A stretch of 64,000 bases of DNA from Periweissella cryptocerci (GCF_004358325.1 NZ_CP037940.1:1302001-1366000), one strand, 5' to 3'; shown: positions 1 to 10,931, numbered from the stretch's first letter. A program made the numbers and translations. The notes: generated by a model from the sequence alone, not told the origin.

Positions 1-117
<117 letters not shown>

Positions 118-120
118 TCA

Positions 121-3100
121 TTATTCTTGTTCAGCAGTTTCCGCTTGTTGTGGTGCTTCCGCTTGTTCAGTTGGGTGTTCAGCGGCGTATTTTGCCAATG
201 CATCAACATTAACAACATCGTCGTCATCTTCATCCATATCGCGGAGTTCAATTTCTTGTTTATCGTGGTCGAGGACCTTCATGTCCAAACCAAGTGATTG
301 CAATTCTTTAACAAGCACACGGAATGATTCAGGAACACCAGGTTGTGGGATTGGTTCACCCTTAACGATGGCTTCATAAGTCTTCACACGACCAACAACG
401 TCATCTGACTTGTAAGTCAAGATTTCTTGCAATGTGTAAGCAGCCCCGTAAGCTTCGAGGGCCCAAACTTCCATTTCACCGAAACGTTGGCCACCAAATT
501 GTGCTTTACCACCAAGTGGTTGTTGCGTAACTAATGAGTAAGGTCCGATTGAACGAGCGTGGATCTTATCGTCAACCATGTGGGCCAATTTCATGTAGTG
601 CATTGAACCAACGGCAATTCGGTTATCGAAGGCTTCACCGGTACGACCGTCATAAAGGACCGTCTTACCATCTGCTGGCAAGCCAGCTTCACGCACAGCA
701 TCCCAGATATCTTTATCTGAAGCACCATCAAATACTGGTGATGCCATGTGAACGCCAAGCGTGCGTGCTGCCATACCCAAGTGAAGTTCAAGTACTTGAC
801 CAATGTTCATCCGTGAAGGCACACCCATTGGTGAAAGCATGATATCGATTGGTGTACCATCTGGCATGTAAGGCATGTCTTCTGATGGAACAACGATTGA
901 AACGGTACCCTTGTTACCGTGACGACCGGCCATCTTATCACCAACTTGAATCTTACGCTTTTGCGCGATGTAAACACGAACCATCATGTTAACACCAGGT
1001 GAAAGTTCGTCACCGTTTTCACGAGTGAAGATTTTAACGTCTTGGACGATACCTCCACCACCGTGGGGAACCTTAAGTGAAGTATCACGAACTTCGCGAG
1101 CCTTTTCACCAAAGATAGCGTGCAACAAACGTTCTTCAGCTGATAATTCAGTAACACCCTTAGGAGTTACCTTACCAACTAAGATATCACCATCATCAAC
1201 TTCGGCACCAATGCGGATAACCCCCATTGCGTCGAGGTCTTTAAGTTGTTCTTCACCAACGTTAGGGATTTCACGAGTCATTTCTTCAGGTCCGAGCTTT
1301 GTATCACGGGCTTCTGATTCCAATTCTTCGATGTGGATTGAAGTGTAGACATCTTCACGAATCAAACGTTCGTTCAAGATGATGGCATCTTCAAAGTTGT
1401 AACCCTTCCAAGTCATAAAGGCAATCAATGGGTTTTGACCCAAGGCGAGTTCACCTTGTTCCATTGATGGACCATCAGCAATCACTTCGTCAGCATCAAT
1501 CTTTTCACCGACTTTAACAATTGGACGTTGGTTGTAGTTCTTACCTGAGTTTGAACGACGGAACTTCATCAACTTGTAAGTATCTAATGAACCATCTTCG
1601 CGACGGATGCGAATTTCGCGACCATCAACATATTCAACTTCACCGGCGTTCTTAGCGATCATGGCAACCCCAGAATCGTGCGCGGCCTTGTATTCAATCC
1701 CAGTACCAACAAGTGGTGCGTGAGGATCAACCAAAGGAACCGCTTGACGTTGCATGTTGGCACCCATCAAAGCACGGTTTGAGTCATCGTTTTCCAAGAA
1801 AGGAATGTTAGCAGTGGCAACCGCAACAACTTGCTTAGGAGAAACGTCCATGTAGTCAACGTTTTCAATAGAAGTTTCGATATTGTCATCAGCAGCACGG
1901 GCCATAACAGTTTCGGTAACAAAAGTACCGTCATCGTTCAATGGTGTGTTGGCTTGGGCAATAACAAAGTTATCTTCTTCGTCGGCAGTCAAGTAATCAA
2001 TCTTTTCAGTAACGTGGTGATCGTCCCATGAAACACGACGGTATGGTGTTTCGATAAATCCGTAACGGTTAACCTTGGCATATGATGACAATGAGTTAAT
2101 CAAACCGATATTAGGACCTTCAGGAGTTTCGATTGGGCACATACGACCATAGTGGGTATAGTGCACGTCACGAACTTCATATCCGGCACGGTCACGAGTC
2201 AAACCACCAGGTCCAAGCGCTGAAAGACGACGCTTGTGTGAAAGTTCACCGAGGGGGTTAGTTTGATCCATGAATTGTGAAAGCTGTGATGAACCAAAGA
2301 ATTCTTTGATTGAAGCCACAACTGGACGGATGTTAATTAATTGTTGAGGAGTTACCGTATCAGCGTCTTGAATAGACATACGTTCGCGAACGACACGTTC
2401 CATCCGTGACAAACCAATCCGGAATTGGTTTTGTAACAATTCACCAACTGAACGAATCCGACGGTTACCCAAGTGATCAATATCATCAGTTGAGCCTAAA
2501 CCTTCACGCAAGTTGAAGAAGTAGTTCATTGATGCAATGATGTCGGCGGGACGAATTGTCCGTGTTTCAGGGCCAATGTGACCGTTACCAATAATCAAAA
2601 GTTCCTTTTCAGGATCATTTGGTGATTCAACCTTAATTGTTTGAATCGTCATTGGTTCAGTTACAACGGCATCTTCAGTTGGGTAGTAAGTAGTTGCCTT
2701 GAAATCTTCCTTATCAAGGAATGGTGCCAAGTCAGCCATTACTGTCTTATCAATCTTAGTTCCCTTAGCAGCAATAACTTCACCAGTATCTGGATCAGCC
2801 AAAGTTTCTGCCAAAGTCATGCCAAGAAGACGAGTCTTCAAGTTCAACTTTTTGTTCATCTTGTAACGACCAACTGGTGCTAAGTCGTAACGCTTAGGAT
2901 CGAAGAAACGAGCCGTCAAAAGTGAACGTGAAGAATCAGCGGTCTTTGGTTCACCTGGTCGTAGTCGTTCGTAGATGTCCTTCAGGGATTCTTCAGTACG
3001 TGAATCTGAAGCGTCCTTGTGCACATCCTTTTCAATTGTGAGCATCAATGAATCATATGATGAGCCAAAAATGTCAAGAATGTCAGTATCTGAAGCGAAG

Positions 3101-3699
3101 CCTAAAGCACGGATAAGTTCAGTCAAAGGAATCTTACGAGTCCGGTCGATACGAACATAAGCGACTTCTTTAGCATCGGTTTCAAATTCCAACCAAGCAC
3201 CACGATTAGGAATCGCAGTAGTTCCATAGCTAGGACGGCCATTCTTATCAAGTTCTTGGTTGAAGTAAACTCCAGGTGAACGAACAAGTTGTGAAACAAT
3301 AACCCGTTCTGCCCCGTTAATAATGAAAGTACCTTGGTCAGTCATTAATGGGAAATCACCGAAGAATACGTCTTGTGATTTAATTTCGCTAGTTTCGTTG
3401 TTGATCAAACGCAAAGTAACGTGCAAAGGAGCTGAGTAGTTAGCATCGTGTTCACGTGCTTCATCAACTGTGTACTTTGGTTCCATCAGTTTATAGTCAA
3501 CGAATTCCAATGATAATTTACCTTGGAAGTCTTCAATTGGGAGAATGTCGTTAAACATTTCGCGAAGACCTTCATCCAAGAACCATTGATATGAATCCGT
3601 TTGAATTTCGATCAAGTTAGGCAAATCAAGGATTTCCTTGATACGTGCGTAGCTACGACGGGTACGGCGCTTACCGTTTTGAATTAAATGCCCTGCCAA
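121..3699 (-). CDS. rpoB: DNA-directed RNA polymerase subunit beta
   Basis: Beta subunit of RNA polymerase, 1192 residues, full length for lactic acid bacteria. It opens from a TTG codon ([12 protein letters not shown]) behind the purine-rich site GAGATGAGGTGA. The rifampicin-binding segment, about residues 468-500, reads [14 protein letters not shown] then [14 protein letters not shown], with the usual Asp, His and Ser present, so no common resistance change is visible. The conserved GRHGNKG and [13 protein letters not shown] blocks are present. The C-terminus ends in an acidic then Gln/Ala/Glu-rich tail ([15 protein letters not shown]). It is followed by rpoC and preceded by a structured leader. 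Confidence 0.98.
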   Translation of the reverse strand: MAGHLIQNGKRRTRRSYARIKEILDLPNLIEIQTDSYQWFLDEGLREMFNDILPIEDFQGKLSLEFVDYKLMEPKYTVDEAREHDANYSAPLHVTLRLINNETSEIKSQDVFFGDFPLMTDQGTFIINGAERVIVSQLVRSPGVYFNQELDKNGRPSYGTTAIPNRGAWLEFETDAKEVAYVRIDRTRKIPLTELIRALGFASDTDILDIFGSSYDSLMLTIEKDVHKDASDSRTEESLKDIYERLRPGEPKTADSSRSLLTARFFDPKRYDLAPVGRYKMNKKLNLKTRLLGMTLAETLADPDTGEVIAAKGTKIDKTVMADLAPFLDKEDFKATTYYPTEDAVVTEPMTIQTIKVESPNDPEKELLIIGNGHIGPETRTIRPADIIASMNYFFNLREGLGSTDDIDHLGNRRIRSVGELLQNQFRIGLSRMERVVRERMSIQDADTVTPQQLINIRPVVASIKEFFGSSQLSQFMDQTNPLGELSHKRRLSALGPGGLTRDRAGYEVRDVHYTHYGRMCPIETPEGPNIGLINSLSSYAKVNRYGFIETPYRRVSWDDHHVTEKIDYLTADEEDNFVIAQANTPLNDDGTFVTETVMARAADDNIETSIENVDYMDVSPKQVVAVATANIPFLENDDSNRALMGANMQRQAVPLVDPHAPLVGTGIEYKAAHDSGVAMIAKNAGEVEYVDGREIRIRREDGSLDTYKLMKFRRSNSGKNYNQRPIVKVGEKIDADEVIADGPSMEQGELALGQNPLIAFMTWKGYNFEDAIILNERLIREDVYTSIHIEELESEARDTKLGPEEMTREIPNVGEEQLKDLDAMGVIRIGAEVDDGDILVGKVTPKGVTELSAEERLLHAIFGEKAREVRDTSLKVPHGGGGIVQDVKIFTRENGDELSPGVNMMVRVYIAQKRKIQVGDKMAGRHGNKGTVSIVVPSEDMPYMPDGTPIDIMLSPMGVPSRMNIGQVLELHLGMAARTLGVHMASPVFDGASDKDIWDAVREAGLPADGKTVLYDGRTGEAFDNRIAVGSMHYMKLAHMVDDKIHARSIGPYSLVTQQPLGGKAQFGGQRFGEMEVWALEAYGAAYTLQEILTYKSDDVVGRVKTYEAIVKGEPIPQPGVPESFRVLVKELQSLGLDMKVLDHDKQEIELRDMDEDDDDVVNVDALAKYAAEHPTEQAEAPQQAETAEQE

Positions 3700-3733
3700 A
3701 ATTGGTCACCTCATCTCAAATTTTTGCCCTACG

Positions 3734-3840
3734 TTTATGCCTTTTGAAATATTACAATTTGATTACAATTAGCCAAATTGCCTGTTTCAAGGCATAAAAA
3801 AGACAACTTGTGGATTTTTTCCGAAATACCACAGTTGTCC
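3734..3840 (-). ncRNA. Structured rpoB 5' leader (possible Lacto-rpoB RNA)
   Basis: Two hairpins lie between the rpoB promoter and its start. The first pairs GACAACTGTGG with CCACAAGTTGTC (about 3802-3840) and runs into TTTTTT, so it looks like a rho-independent terminator. The second pairs 3785-3798 (TTTCAAGGCATAAA) with 3734-3749 (TTTATGCCTTTTGAAA), using the U-tract region of the first as its 5' arm. A family called Lacto-rpoB RNA is known upstream of rpoB in lactic acid bacteria. That this is a member is inferred from position and structure only. Confidence 0.6.
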
Positions 3841-3908
3841 CAATATACAGGCAGCACGGACAATAGATCGCGCTTACCGTTTTTATTCGTAGTTTTTATA
3901 CATGGTCT

Positions 3909-3937
3909 ATACTACCGCAACCTTTAATTAATTGCAA
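3909..3937 (-). promoter_or_regulatory. rpoB promoter
   Basis: On the minus strand TTGCAA is followed after exactly 17 bases by TAGTAT. The predicted start near 3902 gives a leader of about 200 nt that carries the two hairpins before rpoB. Confidence 0.55.
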
Positions 3938-4042
3938 GCATTTGTGCATAATCACTTGACAATCAGTTGAAAAAAGTTTATTTAGGAAACGAATCACAAA
4001 GATTCACTAGTTTCCAATGTGCATCAGATAGCCATTAAGTCA

Positions 4043-4079
4043 TGAAAGCCAAACCCGCACTTGGATTTGGCTTTCATAC
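4043..4079 (-). terminator. Hairpin after clpC
   Basis: A 12-bp perfect stem, ATGAAAGCCAAA with TTTGGCTTTCAT, directly follows the clpC stop. No clear U-tract follows, so termination may be weak and some read-through into rpoB is possible. Confidence 0.5.
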
Positions 4080-4085
4080 TTATTA

Positions 4086-6572
4086 TTAACCTTCGACTGT
4101 TTCCTTTTCAGGTTCAGCCTCTGGTTGCTTGGTAGTAATTGTAATTTTGCCTTGCTTGGCTCCGATTGTGACTACATCGCTCGTCGTAATCTTTCCTGAC
4201 AAGAGCTCTTCACTCAAACGATCTTCGATTTCTGATTGAAGTGCCCGGCGAATTGGCCGTGCCCCATATTCAGGATCAAAGCCCGCACTCGCAACAACAT
4301 CAATCGCAGCCGGTGTAATCTTAACTGCAATTCCTTGTTGGCGAATACGATTCAAGACGCCAGTTGCCATTAATTTCACAATTTCATGCAATTCTGGCTT
4401 CGTCAAACTGTGGAAGACAACAGTTTCGTCAATCCGGTTAATGAATTCTGGACGGAATTGTTCCTTCAGCGTTTCACGAATTGTACTTGCCATTGCATCG
4501 TAGTTATCACTCTTGTTAGTAGCACCAAAACCCATTGTCTTTTCATCACGTAAACGGGTTGCACCAAGGTTTGAAGTCATGATGATAACCGTGTTACGGA
4601 AATCAACCTTGCGTCCCTTTGCATCAGTCAAGAAACCATCATCAAAGACTTGCAAGAGCAAGTTAAAGATATCAGGGTGGGCTTTTTCAGCTTCATCCAA
4701 AAGAATTACTGAATAAGGCTTTTGACGAACTTTTTCGGTTAATTGGCCACCTTCTTCATAACCAACATAACCAGGTGCTGCCCCGACCAAACGACTTGCT
4801 GAGTATTTTTCCATGTATTCGGACATATCAATCCGAATCATGTTGTCTTCAGAACCAAACATTGCTTCAGCCAACGCCTTAGCTAACTCAGTCTTACCAA
4901 CCCCAGTAGGTCCAAGAAACATAAATGTCCCGATTGGCCGTTGTGGATCCTTCAAACCAGAACGCGCCCGACGAATAGCTCGTGCGACCGCTGAAATTGC
5001 TTCTTCTTGACCTACAACTCGCTTGTGCAGAACATTTTCCAAATTAATCAAACGTTCTTGTTCGTTCTTTTCAAGTTGGGTCAATGGGACTCCAGTCCAT
5101 TCTGAAACAACTTCAGCAATGTCTTCTGGCGTCACTTCAAGATCGTAACGTTCTGCGCCTTCTTCAGCATCCGCTGCTTCTGCCGCAATCATTTTATCAA
5201 TCTTCTTTTTAAGCGTCATTTCCTTTTTACGGATATCAGCCGCTAATTCAAAGTTCAACGTTTCAATTGCTTGTTCTTTTTCTTCACGTAAAGCCGTTAA
5301 CTTGGCTTCTTGCTTTGAAATTTTAGTTTGTGTTCCTGATTGGTCGATGCGTACTTTGGCACCCGCTTCATCCATCAAATCAATCGCCTTATCAGGTAAG
5401 AAACGGTCTGTGATATACCGTGCTGATAATTTAACCGCTTCTTCGACGGCCGCTACTTGAATTCCGACGTGGTGGTGTTGTTCATAACGTGACTTCAATC
5501 CCGTCAAAATCTTGATAGCTTCTTCTTCAGTTGGTTCATCAACTTGGACGGTTGCAAAACGTCGTTCCAAAGCTGAATCAGCTTCGATATACTTTTGGTA
5601 TTCATCCAGCGTTGTTGCACCAATTGTTTGGAGTTCACCACGTGCCAAGGCTGGCTTCAAAATATTTGAGGCGTCAATCGCTCCTTCAGCACCACCAGCA
5701 CCAATCAAAGTGTGTAATTCATCAATAAATAAGATGACGTTACCATCGTTGTAAATTTCGTCGATAATCTTCTTCAAGCGATCTTCAAACTCACCACGAT
5801 ACTTTGTACCAGCAACCAATGAACCCATATCAAGCATCATCAAACGCTTGCCAGCTAAATCAGCTGGAACTTCATTAGCGACAATCTTTTGTGCCAAACC
5901 TTCTGCAATCGCCGTCTTACCAACCCCTGGTTCACCAACCAAGACTGGGTTGTTCTTTGAACGACGGCTCAAAATTTGGATTACACGCTTAACTTCCTTA
6001 GCTCGGCCAACCACTGGATCCATGCGCCGTTCACGGGCAACTTGGGTTAAGTCACGTGCTAATCCGTCAAGGGTTGGGGTTCCCTTTGGTGCGTCCTTTT
6101 TCTTATCTTTACTCTTGCGTGGTGTTTCGGTTACACCAAGTTTCCGCAAGATAATACGCCGTGTTTCTTGGATATTTACATTCAATGCTACTAAAATCCG
6201 TGATGACAAAATACTTTCATTGCTCAAAAGGGCCAATAAAAGATGTTCAGTCCCAATTTTAGTTGCATTCATCAAAGTTGCTTCTTCACTAGCAGCTCGC
6301 AATACTTCTGCGGCCTTTGGTGAGTATGGTAAATACGCATCCTTATCGGTGTTTGTCATCGTGCCATAACCCGTGAAGCGTTCAATTTCTTCACGCACAT
6401 CATCATCAGTGACATTAAATTGTTGTAATACTTTGTTTGCAATACCTTCTTTTTCAATCGCTAATGCCAATAGTAAATGTTCAGTCCCAACTGCTTGGTG
6501 TTTAAACACTTTCGCTTGTTCCTGAGCCAATACTAAGACATTTCGCGCACTTGGTGTATATTGATTATCCAT
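4086..6572 (-). CDS. clpC: ATP-dependent Clp protease ATP-binding subunit ClpC
   Basis: AAA+ unfoldase that feeds substrates to ClpP and controls misfolded and regulatory proteins; 828 residues, normal length. Two ClpN repeats (about 1-145) precede a first ATPase module with GEPGVGKT near residue 210. A UVR-like coiled segment lies around 430-460 ([18 protein letters not shown]). A second module carries GPTGVGKT near 553, then a C-terminal D2-small domain ([20 protein letters not shown]). It is the second gene of the ctsR-clpC operon, 28 bases after ctsR, and should be under the same CtsR control. Confidence 0.97.
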   Translation of the reverse strand: MDNQYTPSARNVLVLAQEQAKVFKHQAVGTEHLLLALAIEKEGIANKVLQQFNVTDDDVREEIERFTGYGTMTNTDKDAYLPYSPKAAEVLRAASEEATLMNATKIGTEHLLLALLSNESILSSRILVALNVNIQETRRIILRKLGVTETPRKSKDKKKDAPKGTPTLDGLARDLTQVARERRMDPVVGRAKEVKRVIQILSRRSKNNPVLVGEPGVGKTAIAEGLAQKIVANEVPADLAGKRLMMLDMGSLVAGTKYRGEFEDRLKKIIDEIYNDGNVILFIDELHTLIGAGGAEGAIDASNILKPALARGELQTIGATTLDEYQKYIEADSALERRFATVQVDEPTEEEAIKILTGLKSRYEQHHHVGIQVAAVEEAVKLSARYITDRFLPDKAIDLMDEAGAKVRIDQSGTQTKISKQEAKLTALREEKEQAIETLNFELAADIRKKEMTLKKKIDKMIAAEAADAEEGAERYDLEVTPEDIAEVVSEWTGVPLTQLEKNEQERLINLENVLHKRVVGQEEAISAVARAIRRARSGLKDPQRPIGTFMFLGPTGVGKTELAKALAEAMFGSEDNMIRIDMSEYMEKYSASRLVGAAPGYVGYEEGGQLTEKVRQKPYSVILLDEAEKAHPDIFNLLLQVFDDGFLTDAKGRKVDFRNTVIIMTSNLGATRLRDEKTMGFGATNKSDNYDAMASTIRETLKEQFRPEFINRIDETVVFHSLTKPELHEIVKLMATGVLNRIRQQGIAVKITPAAIDVVASAGFDPEYGARPIRRALQSEIEDRLSEELLSGKITTSDVVTIGAKQGKITITTKQPEAEPEKETVEG

Positions 6573-6600
6573 TCACAACGCCTCGCTTTTTCTTTACTAA

Positions 6601-7068
6601 TTAACTTTCAAACCGTAATCGATTTAAAATCCCAACTAAAATCCGTGCTCGAATCGTATTTTCAACTTGCGCATCATGCAAAGCTAACGTGTCCTTATCA
6701 ATTGCCGATAAAATCAAGTTTGCTTCACGCGTCGTCAACATACCATCGTCAAACAGACTTTGAACCACCGCAAACGCATCATGTTGATTAATACTGGTGC
6801 CAATCGCTGTGATCAACACACGTAGCACCTCATCGGAAGCCAATAGATTAACCTTCGCAATCCGAATGTAACCACCACCACCACGCTTACTTTCAACTAA
6901 ATAACCATTTTGAATCGTAAACCGCGTTTTAATAACATAGTTAATTTGGGATGGTACCACATGGAACTGCTCGGCAATTTCAGCCCGGCGAATTTCGACA
7001 TGCTCGTGTTCACTTAAAATATTCTTCAAATACTGTTCAATCACATCAGAGATATTTTGTACATCCAT
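6601..7068 (-). CDS. ctsR: Transcriptional repressor CtsR
   Basis: Repressor of class III heat-shock genes (clp genes). The start chosen is ATG at 7068 (MDVQNISDVIEQYLK), which matches family N-termini; the open frame extends 18 codons further upstream without family-like sequence. The winged helix-turn-helix occupies roughly residues 10-70 and includes the conserved glycine-rich wing SKRGGGGYIRI. The C-terminal half (about 80-150) is the dimer/arginine-phosphorylation domain. A CtsR box lies upstream, so autoregulation is expected. Confidence 0.93.
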   Translation of the reverse strand: MDVQNISDVIEQYLKNILSEHEHVEIRRAEIAEQFHVVPSQINYVIKTRFTIQNGYLVESKRGGGGYIRIAKVNLLASDEVLRVLITAIGTSINQHDAFAVVQSLFDDGMLTTREANLILSAIDKDTLALHDAQVENTIRARILVGILNRLRFES

Positions 7069-7260
7069 TTTTACAATACCATCTCCTTCACAAATTCCTA
7101 ACACCACAAACTTTCTCCACATTTTTACTTTGGTTGTTTCAACGCAATTTATTAATGTTTGTAATTATTTGTGGTTGTTGAGGGGCATTTTATTAGTCAA
7201 ATGCCGATAGCTGCGTTAAAAAAACACAGTATATCGGGTTATTCCATGATAACTTATCAA

Positions 7261-7277
7261 TTTGACTAATCCTGACT
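7261..7277. promoter_or_regulatory. CtsR box
   Basis: TTTGACT-AAT-CCTGACT matches the tandem heptad operator TTTGACY-N3-TTTGACY with two mismatches in the second heptad. It lies about 190 bases upstream of ctsR. A TATACT -10-like hexamer follows on the minus strand at 7228-7233. A further single heptad in opposite orientation (TAGTCAAAT at 7194-7202) forms a perfect inverted match to ATTTGACTA at 7260-7268. Confidence 0.7.
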
Positions 7278-7444
7278 TATATTATGAAGAAATTCTAACC
7301 TAATTGCAAGATAAGACCTCTTTGTACCGAAATTCATTGTAAGTAACTACCATGTAACCACACATAACTTTTATTAAGAGCACATTATCCCCCGCATTGT
7401 GCCAAGATGCTTACAATAAGTAACCATTGTACGCCTAAAAAGCA

Positions 7445-7489
7445 CAAAAGAAAACCGTATCTTCAAAATTAATGAAGACACGGTTTTCA
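7445..7489 (-). terminator. Terminator of the tRNA operon
   Basis: GAAAACCGTGTCTTCA pairs with TGAAGATACGGTTTTC around a short AT loop, followed by TTTTG on the minus strand, just downstream of the last tRNA-Arg. Confidence 0.85.
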
Positions 7490-7500
7490 TGTTGATTAGA

Positions 7501-7574
7501 TGCACCTAGCAGGAGTCGAACCTGCAACCTTCTGATTCGTAGTCAGACACTCTATCCAATTGCGCTATAGGTGC
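7501..7574 (-). tRNA. tRNA-Arg (ACG), copy 2
   Basis: Cloverleaf with acceptor GCACCTA/TAGGTGC, T-loop GGTTCGACTCC and anticodon loop CTACGAA (anticodon ACG). Last gene of the operon and identical in sequence to the copy at 8006-8079. Confidence 0.97.
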
Positions 7575-7653
7575 ATTTTAAATTACCCGGAATTAGAGAA
7601 ACAAATTACGCCAATCAGCGATTGTCATGCGAATTTGCGTACCGTATAAAAAA

Positions 7654-7725
7654 AGCGAAAGACGGGATTCGAACCCGCGACCCCCACCATGGCAAGGTGA
7701 TGTTCTACCACTGAACTACTTTCGC
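7654..7725 (-). tRNA. tRNA-Gly (GCC), copy 2
   Basis: Acceptor GCGAAAG/CTTTCGC, anticodon stem CACCT with loop carrying GCC, T-arm GCGGGTTCGAATCCCGT. Same sequence as the copy at 8111-8182. Confidence 0.97.
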
Positions 7726-7769
7726 ATAAGATATATTTGATTATATACCAATTACCATAAACTGGCAAA

Positions 7770-7842
7770 TGCCGACTAGAGGATTCGAACCTCCGACCCC
7801 ATCATTACTAGTGATGTGCTCTGCCAACTGAGCTAAGTCGGC
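7770..7842 (-). tRNA. tRNA-Thr (AGT), copy 2
   Basis: Acceptor GCCGACT/AGTCGGC; anticodon stem CATCA/TGATG with loop CTAGTAA gives anticodon AGT. Same sequence as the copy at 8221-8293. Confidence 0.96.
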
Positions 7843-7906
7843 GTCCTAAAAATTGAGGACTAAGATTAATCAACGGTGGCAGCCACAGCGTCAACTAATC
7901 TTCATA

Positions 7907-7980
7907 TCGGGAAGACAGGATTCGAACCTGCGACCCCCTGGTCCCAAACCAGGTGCTCTACCAAGCTGAGCTACTTCCCG
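7907..7980 (-). tRNA. tRNA-Pro (TGG)
   Basis: Acceptor CGGGAAG/CTTCCCG, the CG start typical of tRNA-Pro; anticodon stem CCTGG/CCAGG with loop TTTGGGA gives TGG. It separates the two Thr-Gly-Arg blocks. Confidence 0.97.
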
Positions 7981-8005
7981 AAACAATTACCATTTCTGAT
8001 AACAA

Positions 8006-8079
8006 TGCACCTAGCAGGAGTCGAACCTGCAACCTTCTGATTCGTAGTCAGACACTCTATCCAATTGCGCTATAGGTGC
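8006..8079 (-). tRNA. tRNA-Arg (ACG), copy 1
   Basis: Same sequence as the terminal tRNA-Arg of the operon: acceptor GCACCTA, anticodon loop CTACGAA. Confidence 0.97.
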
Positions 8080-8110
8080 ATTTAAATTTTAATCCTGATC
8101 AGGGAATAAA

Positions 8111-8182
8111 AGCGAAAGACGGGATTCGAACCCGCGACCCCCACCATGGCAAGGTGATGTTCTACCACTGAACTACTTTCGC
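8111..8182 (-). tRNA. tRNA-Gly (GCC), copy 1
   Basis: Same sequence as the other tRNA-Gly of the operon: anticodon GCC, acceptor GCGAAAG. Confidence 0.97.
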
Positions 8183-8220
8183 ATTCTTGATCTAATTGAT
8201 CCGCGCCAAGTTGATTGGCA

Positions 8221-8293
8221 TGCCGACTAGAGGATTCGAACCTCCGACCCCATCATTACTAGTGATGTGCTCTGCCAACTGAGCTAAGTCGGC
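8221..8293 (-). tRNA. tRNA-Thr (AGT), copy 1
   Basis: Same sequence as the other tRNA-Thr of the operon: anticodon loop CTAGTAA. Confidence 0.96.
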
Positions 8294-8309
8294 GTTTCAA
8301 TTAAACGGA

Positions 8310-8391
8310 TGCGGATGACAGGAATCGAACCTGCACGCCCTAAGGCACTGGAACCTAAATCCAGCGCGTCTGCCAGTTCCGCCACATCCGC
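8310..8391 (-). tRNA. tRNA-Leu (TAG)
   Basis: Long variable arm typical of tRNA-Leu; acceptor GCGGATG/CATCCGC; anticodon stem CTGGA/TCCAG with loop TTTAGGT gives TAG. First gene of the operon. Confidence 0.97.
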
Positions 8392-8435
8392 GTGTTTGTT
8401 AGAAACACGTATTGTCTCGTTGAAACAACTATTAA

Positions 8436-8464
8436 ATAATACCTCGCAGAGCAACGCTCGTCAA
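8436..8464 (-). promoter_or_regulatory. tRNA operon promoter
   Basis: TTGACG, 17 bases, TATTAT on the minus strand, about 45 bases upstream of tRNA-Leu. This is a strong vegetative-type promoter. The stretch from here to 8721 shows no gene or clear structure. Confidence 0.8.
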
Positions 8465-8721
8465 TAGAAAAGTCAAAAAAAATTCGTATTTTTTAAAAGA
8501 AATTGTGAAAATGCCTATTTAACAACGTTTCACTCGATAAATTAATTTCCAAATTAACGCAACAGCTAAAACATCTAGCCTTCATTATAGCAATTGCTAC
8601 GCATAACAACGGTATATTACTTCCCATTTGCTATCACACTAGTTGCGTTAGCTAAACATAAATGAGCCCTAGATAAGGCTATAATCGTGTTAGTGTCCCC
8701 ATAGTCGGATATTATGCTTAA

Positions 8722-8924
8722 CTAGCGGAGTGCCTAAAGAACCAGACCGGAGTGCCGTGTTGGTCCAAGTGATGGGCACCATCATTTGGAGCCAAGGAAA
8801 GATGAGGACTCTTTGGGCTTTAGCCCTTAGAGTCCCAGCTTGTCTGAGTTTGCCAAGACCGAACTTTGGCTTGGCAATGCGCTTCCTACACGGCACGTAG
8901 GTCTGGTTCTGTGGCACGCAGCGG
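8722..8924 (+). repeat. Structured intergenic element, copy A
   Basis: Complete core running from CTAGCGGAGTGCC to GGCACGCAGCGG. Helices visible: P1 AGAACCAGACC (8738-8748) with GGTCTGGTTCT (8900-8910); P2 GTGCCGTGT (8752-8760) with ACACGGCAC (8888-8896); P3 GATGG/CCATC; P4 GGACTCT..AGAGTCC with a CTTTAG loop; P5 TTGCCAAG..CTTGGCAA closing the conserved ACCG..TTTGG loop. It lies between the serS terminator and the tRNA operon, outside any gene. Confidence 0.8.
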
Positions 8925-8938
8925 CATTCATCCACACA

Positions 8939-8972
8939 TAAAAAAGCCCCTACATAACAACATGTAGAGACC
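8939..8972 (-). terminator. serS terminator
   Basis: On the minus strand GTCTCTACAT pairs with ATGTAGGGGC (with G-U pairs), followed by TTTTTT, 22 bases after the serS stop. Confidence 0.8.
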
Positions 8973-8993
8973 TCTCTATAGTATTTGTCTTAA

Positions 8994-10271
8994 TTAAACT
9001 TCAGGCACAATTTTGTCAGCACCGAAGTATGGACGGAGTGCTTCTGGAATAATGACCGTACCGTCTGCTTGTTGGAAGTTTTCCAAAATTGCAGCCACAG
9101 TCCGACCAACGGCCAAACCTGATCCATTCAAAGTGTGTACGAATTCAAGTTTACCTTCATCGTTACGGAATTGGATGTGCGCACGCCGCGCTTGGAAGTC
9201 TTCTGTATTTGATACTGAAGAAATTTCACGGTAAACATCTTGTGAAGGCATCCAAACTTCCAAATCATATGTCTTAGCAGCTGAGAAACCCATGTCCCCA
9301 GTTGATAAATTAATTACGTGGTATGGCAAGCCGAGCTTTTGGAGGATGTTTTCAGCGTTAAGCGTCATCTTTTCCAATTCATCGTATGAAGTTTCTGGCT
9401 TAACGTACTTAACCATTTCAACCTTGTTAAATTGATGTAAACGAATCAAACCACGCGTATCACGACCAGCTGAACCGGCTTCTTGACGGAATGATGGTGA
9501 AACTGCCGTGAAGTATACTGGCAACTTTTCATCAGGAATCACTTCGTCGCGGTAGTAGTTCGTCAATGGTACTTCGGCGGTTGGAATCATGGTCATCCCC
9601 TCGTCAGTTCCCACTTTGTAAGCATCTTCTTCAAACTTAGGATATTGACCAGTTCCATACATTGAATCGTAGTTAACCATGTATGGTGTCAACATTTCCT
9701 TGTAGCCTTCTTTTTGGTGTTCGTCCAACATGAAGTTGTAAACGGCACGTTCCAAGCGGGCACCTTGACCGACATAGTACAAGAAACGAGCGCCAGCAAC
9801 CTTGGCACCACGTTCAAAGTCCAAGATTCCTAAGTCTTCACCAATTGTCCAGTGAGCTTTTGGTTCAAAGTCAAAGGTTGGAATGACACCGTCTTTGCGA
9901 ATTTCAACATTGGCTTCTTCATCTGGTCCAACTGGAATACCTTCATTTGGCATGTTAGGCAAACGTGAAGCTTCGTCTTTGATAGCTGCTTCAATTTCAA
10001 TCAATTCAGCATCGATTTCTTTAATGCGAGCACCGACTTGTTGCATTTCAGCAATGGCATCGGCAGCATCTTCCTTGTTGCGCTTAGCTTGAGCAATCTT
10101 TTCAGATACCGTGTTCCGCAAAGCCTTCAATTTTTCAGTTTCTTGAATCATTTCGCGACGCTTAGCATCATTAGCTACTAATTCATCAATCTTAGCAGGT
10201 GCAACGCCCCGTGTTGCTAACCGTTCTTTAACGTGTTCCGTTTCTGTCCGGATTAATTTCATATCCAACAT
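8994..10271 (-). CDS. serS: Seryl-tRNA synthetase
   Basis: Charges tRNA-Ser with serine in the cytosol; 425 residues, usual length. An N-terminal two-helix coiled-coil arm (about 30-105, ending [17 protein letters not shown]) precedes the class II catalytic core. Motif 2 is seen as [21 protein letters not shown] near 258-278 and motif 3 as [16 protein letters not shown] near 380-395. ATG at 10271 (MLDMKLIR) fits the family and has GAGG upstream. It follows the deoxynucleoside kinase by 15 bases and is probably co-transcribed. No serine T-box was found upstream of the pair. Confidence 0.97.
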   Translation of the reverse strand: MLDMKLIRTETEHVKERLATRGVAPAKIDELVANDAKRREMIQETEKLKALRNTVSEKIAQAKRNKEDAADAIAEMQQVGARIKEIDAELIEIEAAIKDEASRLPNMPNEGIPVGPDEEANVEIRKDGVIPTFDFEPKAHWTIGEDLGILDFERGAKVAGARFLYYVGQGARLERAVYNFMLDEHQKEGYKEMLTPYMVNYDSMYGTGQYPKFEEDAYKVGTDEGMTMIPTAEVPLTNYYRDEVIPDEKLPVYFTAVSPSFRQEAGSAGRDTRGLIRLHQFNKVEMVKYVKPETSYDELEKMTLNAENILQKLGLPYHVINLSTGDMGFSAAKTYDLEVWMPSQDVYREISSVSNTEDFQARRAHIQFRNDEGKLEFVHTLNGSGLAVGRTVAAILENFQQADGTVIIPEALRPYFGADKIVPEV

Positions 10272-10286
10272 ACAAGTTTACCTCGC

Positions 10287-10931
10287 TTACTTATTTAAGC
10301 CTAATTCGGCAATTTTTTCATCAATTTCAGCTAATACTTTTTGGGCGACGTTTTCATCAGCCACAAAATCATACTTATCACCATCAATCATCATCTTTGG
10401 TGACCGGTCATAGTTAGCATACCACTCGTTATAACGGCTGGTAAGTTCTTTATAGTATTCATACAAGCTTGGATCAGTTTCGATTTGTTCAAAGTCACGT
10501 CCGCGCATCGCAATGCGTTTTAGCATCGTTTCAAATGACACATTAATATGAATCAACAAGCCAGGATCTTTGGTTGCAGCGCCGTTCAATTGTTCCATCA
10601 TGTTTTCCAATAATGATTGGTGGATATCAACTTCAGTATCGGTTGCCCGACCCAAATCCGCGTTCAACTTAAATAACAATGCATCTTCAAAAATCGAGCG
10701 ATCTAAGACGTTCAATTCATTGTTTTGAGCTTCGTGAATATAGTCCAAACGTTTATTCATGAAGTACACTTGCAATAAGAAACCGTATTTCTTTGGATCG
10801 GCATAGAACATTTTCAAAATTTCATTGTCATCTACCGTTTCATAAAAAGCTTTCGTACCTAAATGGTCGGCCAATAACTTAGTTAAAGTTGACTTGCCGG
10901 CACCAATCGTCCCTGATAAAACAATCATCAC
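10287..10931 (-). CDS. Deoxynucleoside kinase (dA/dG kinase type)
   Basis: Phosphorylates salvaged deoxyribonucleosides to monophosphates; 214 residues. The P-loop GTIGAGKST is at residues 7-15. The DRSIFEDALLF block near 75-87 carries the DR(S/Y) and acidic substrate-binding residues of the dNK family. A lid region RIAMRGRDFEQ lies near 135-145. Two adjacent ATG codons begin the gene behind GAGGAG. Related Firmicutes proteins are deoxyadenosine or deoxyguanosine kinases; which nucleoside is preferred cannot be told from sequence. Confidence 0.9.
   Translation of the reverse strand: MMIVLSGTIGAGKSTLTKLLADHLGTKAFYETVDDNEILKMFYADPKKYGFLLQVYFMNKRLDYIHEAQNNELNVLDRSIFEDALLFKLNADLGRATDTEVDIHQSLLENMMEQLNGAATKDPGLLIHINVSFETMLKRIAMRGRDFEQIETDPSLYEYYKELTSRYNEWYANYDRSPKMMIDGDKYDFVADENVAQKVLAEIDEKIAELGLNK

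Noticed and set aside
8690..8935. 81-residue reading frame on the minus strand
   Set aside because: It lies inside structured element A, has no ribosome site, and the same region is non-coding in the other element copies.
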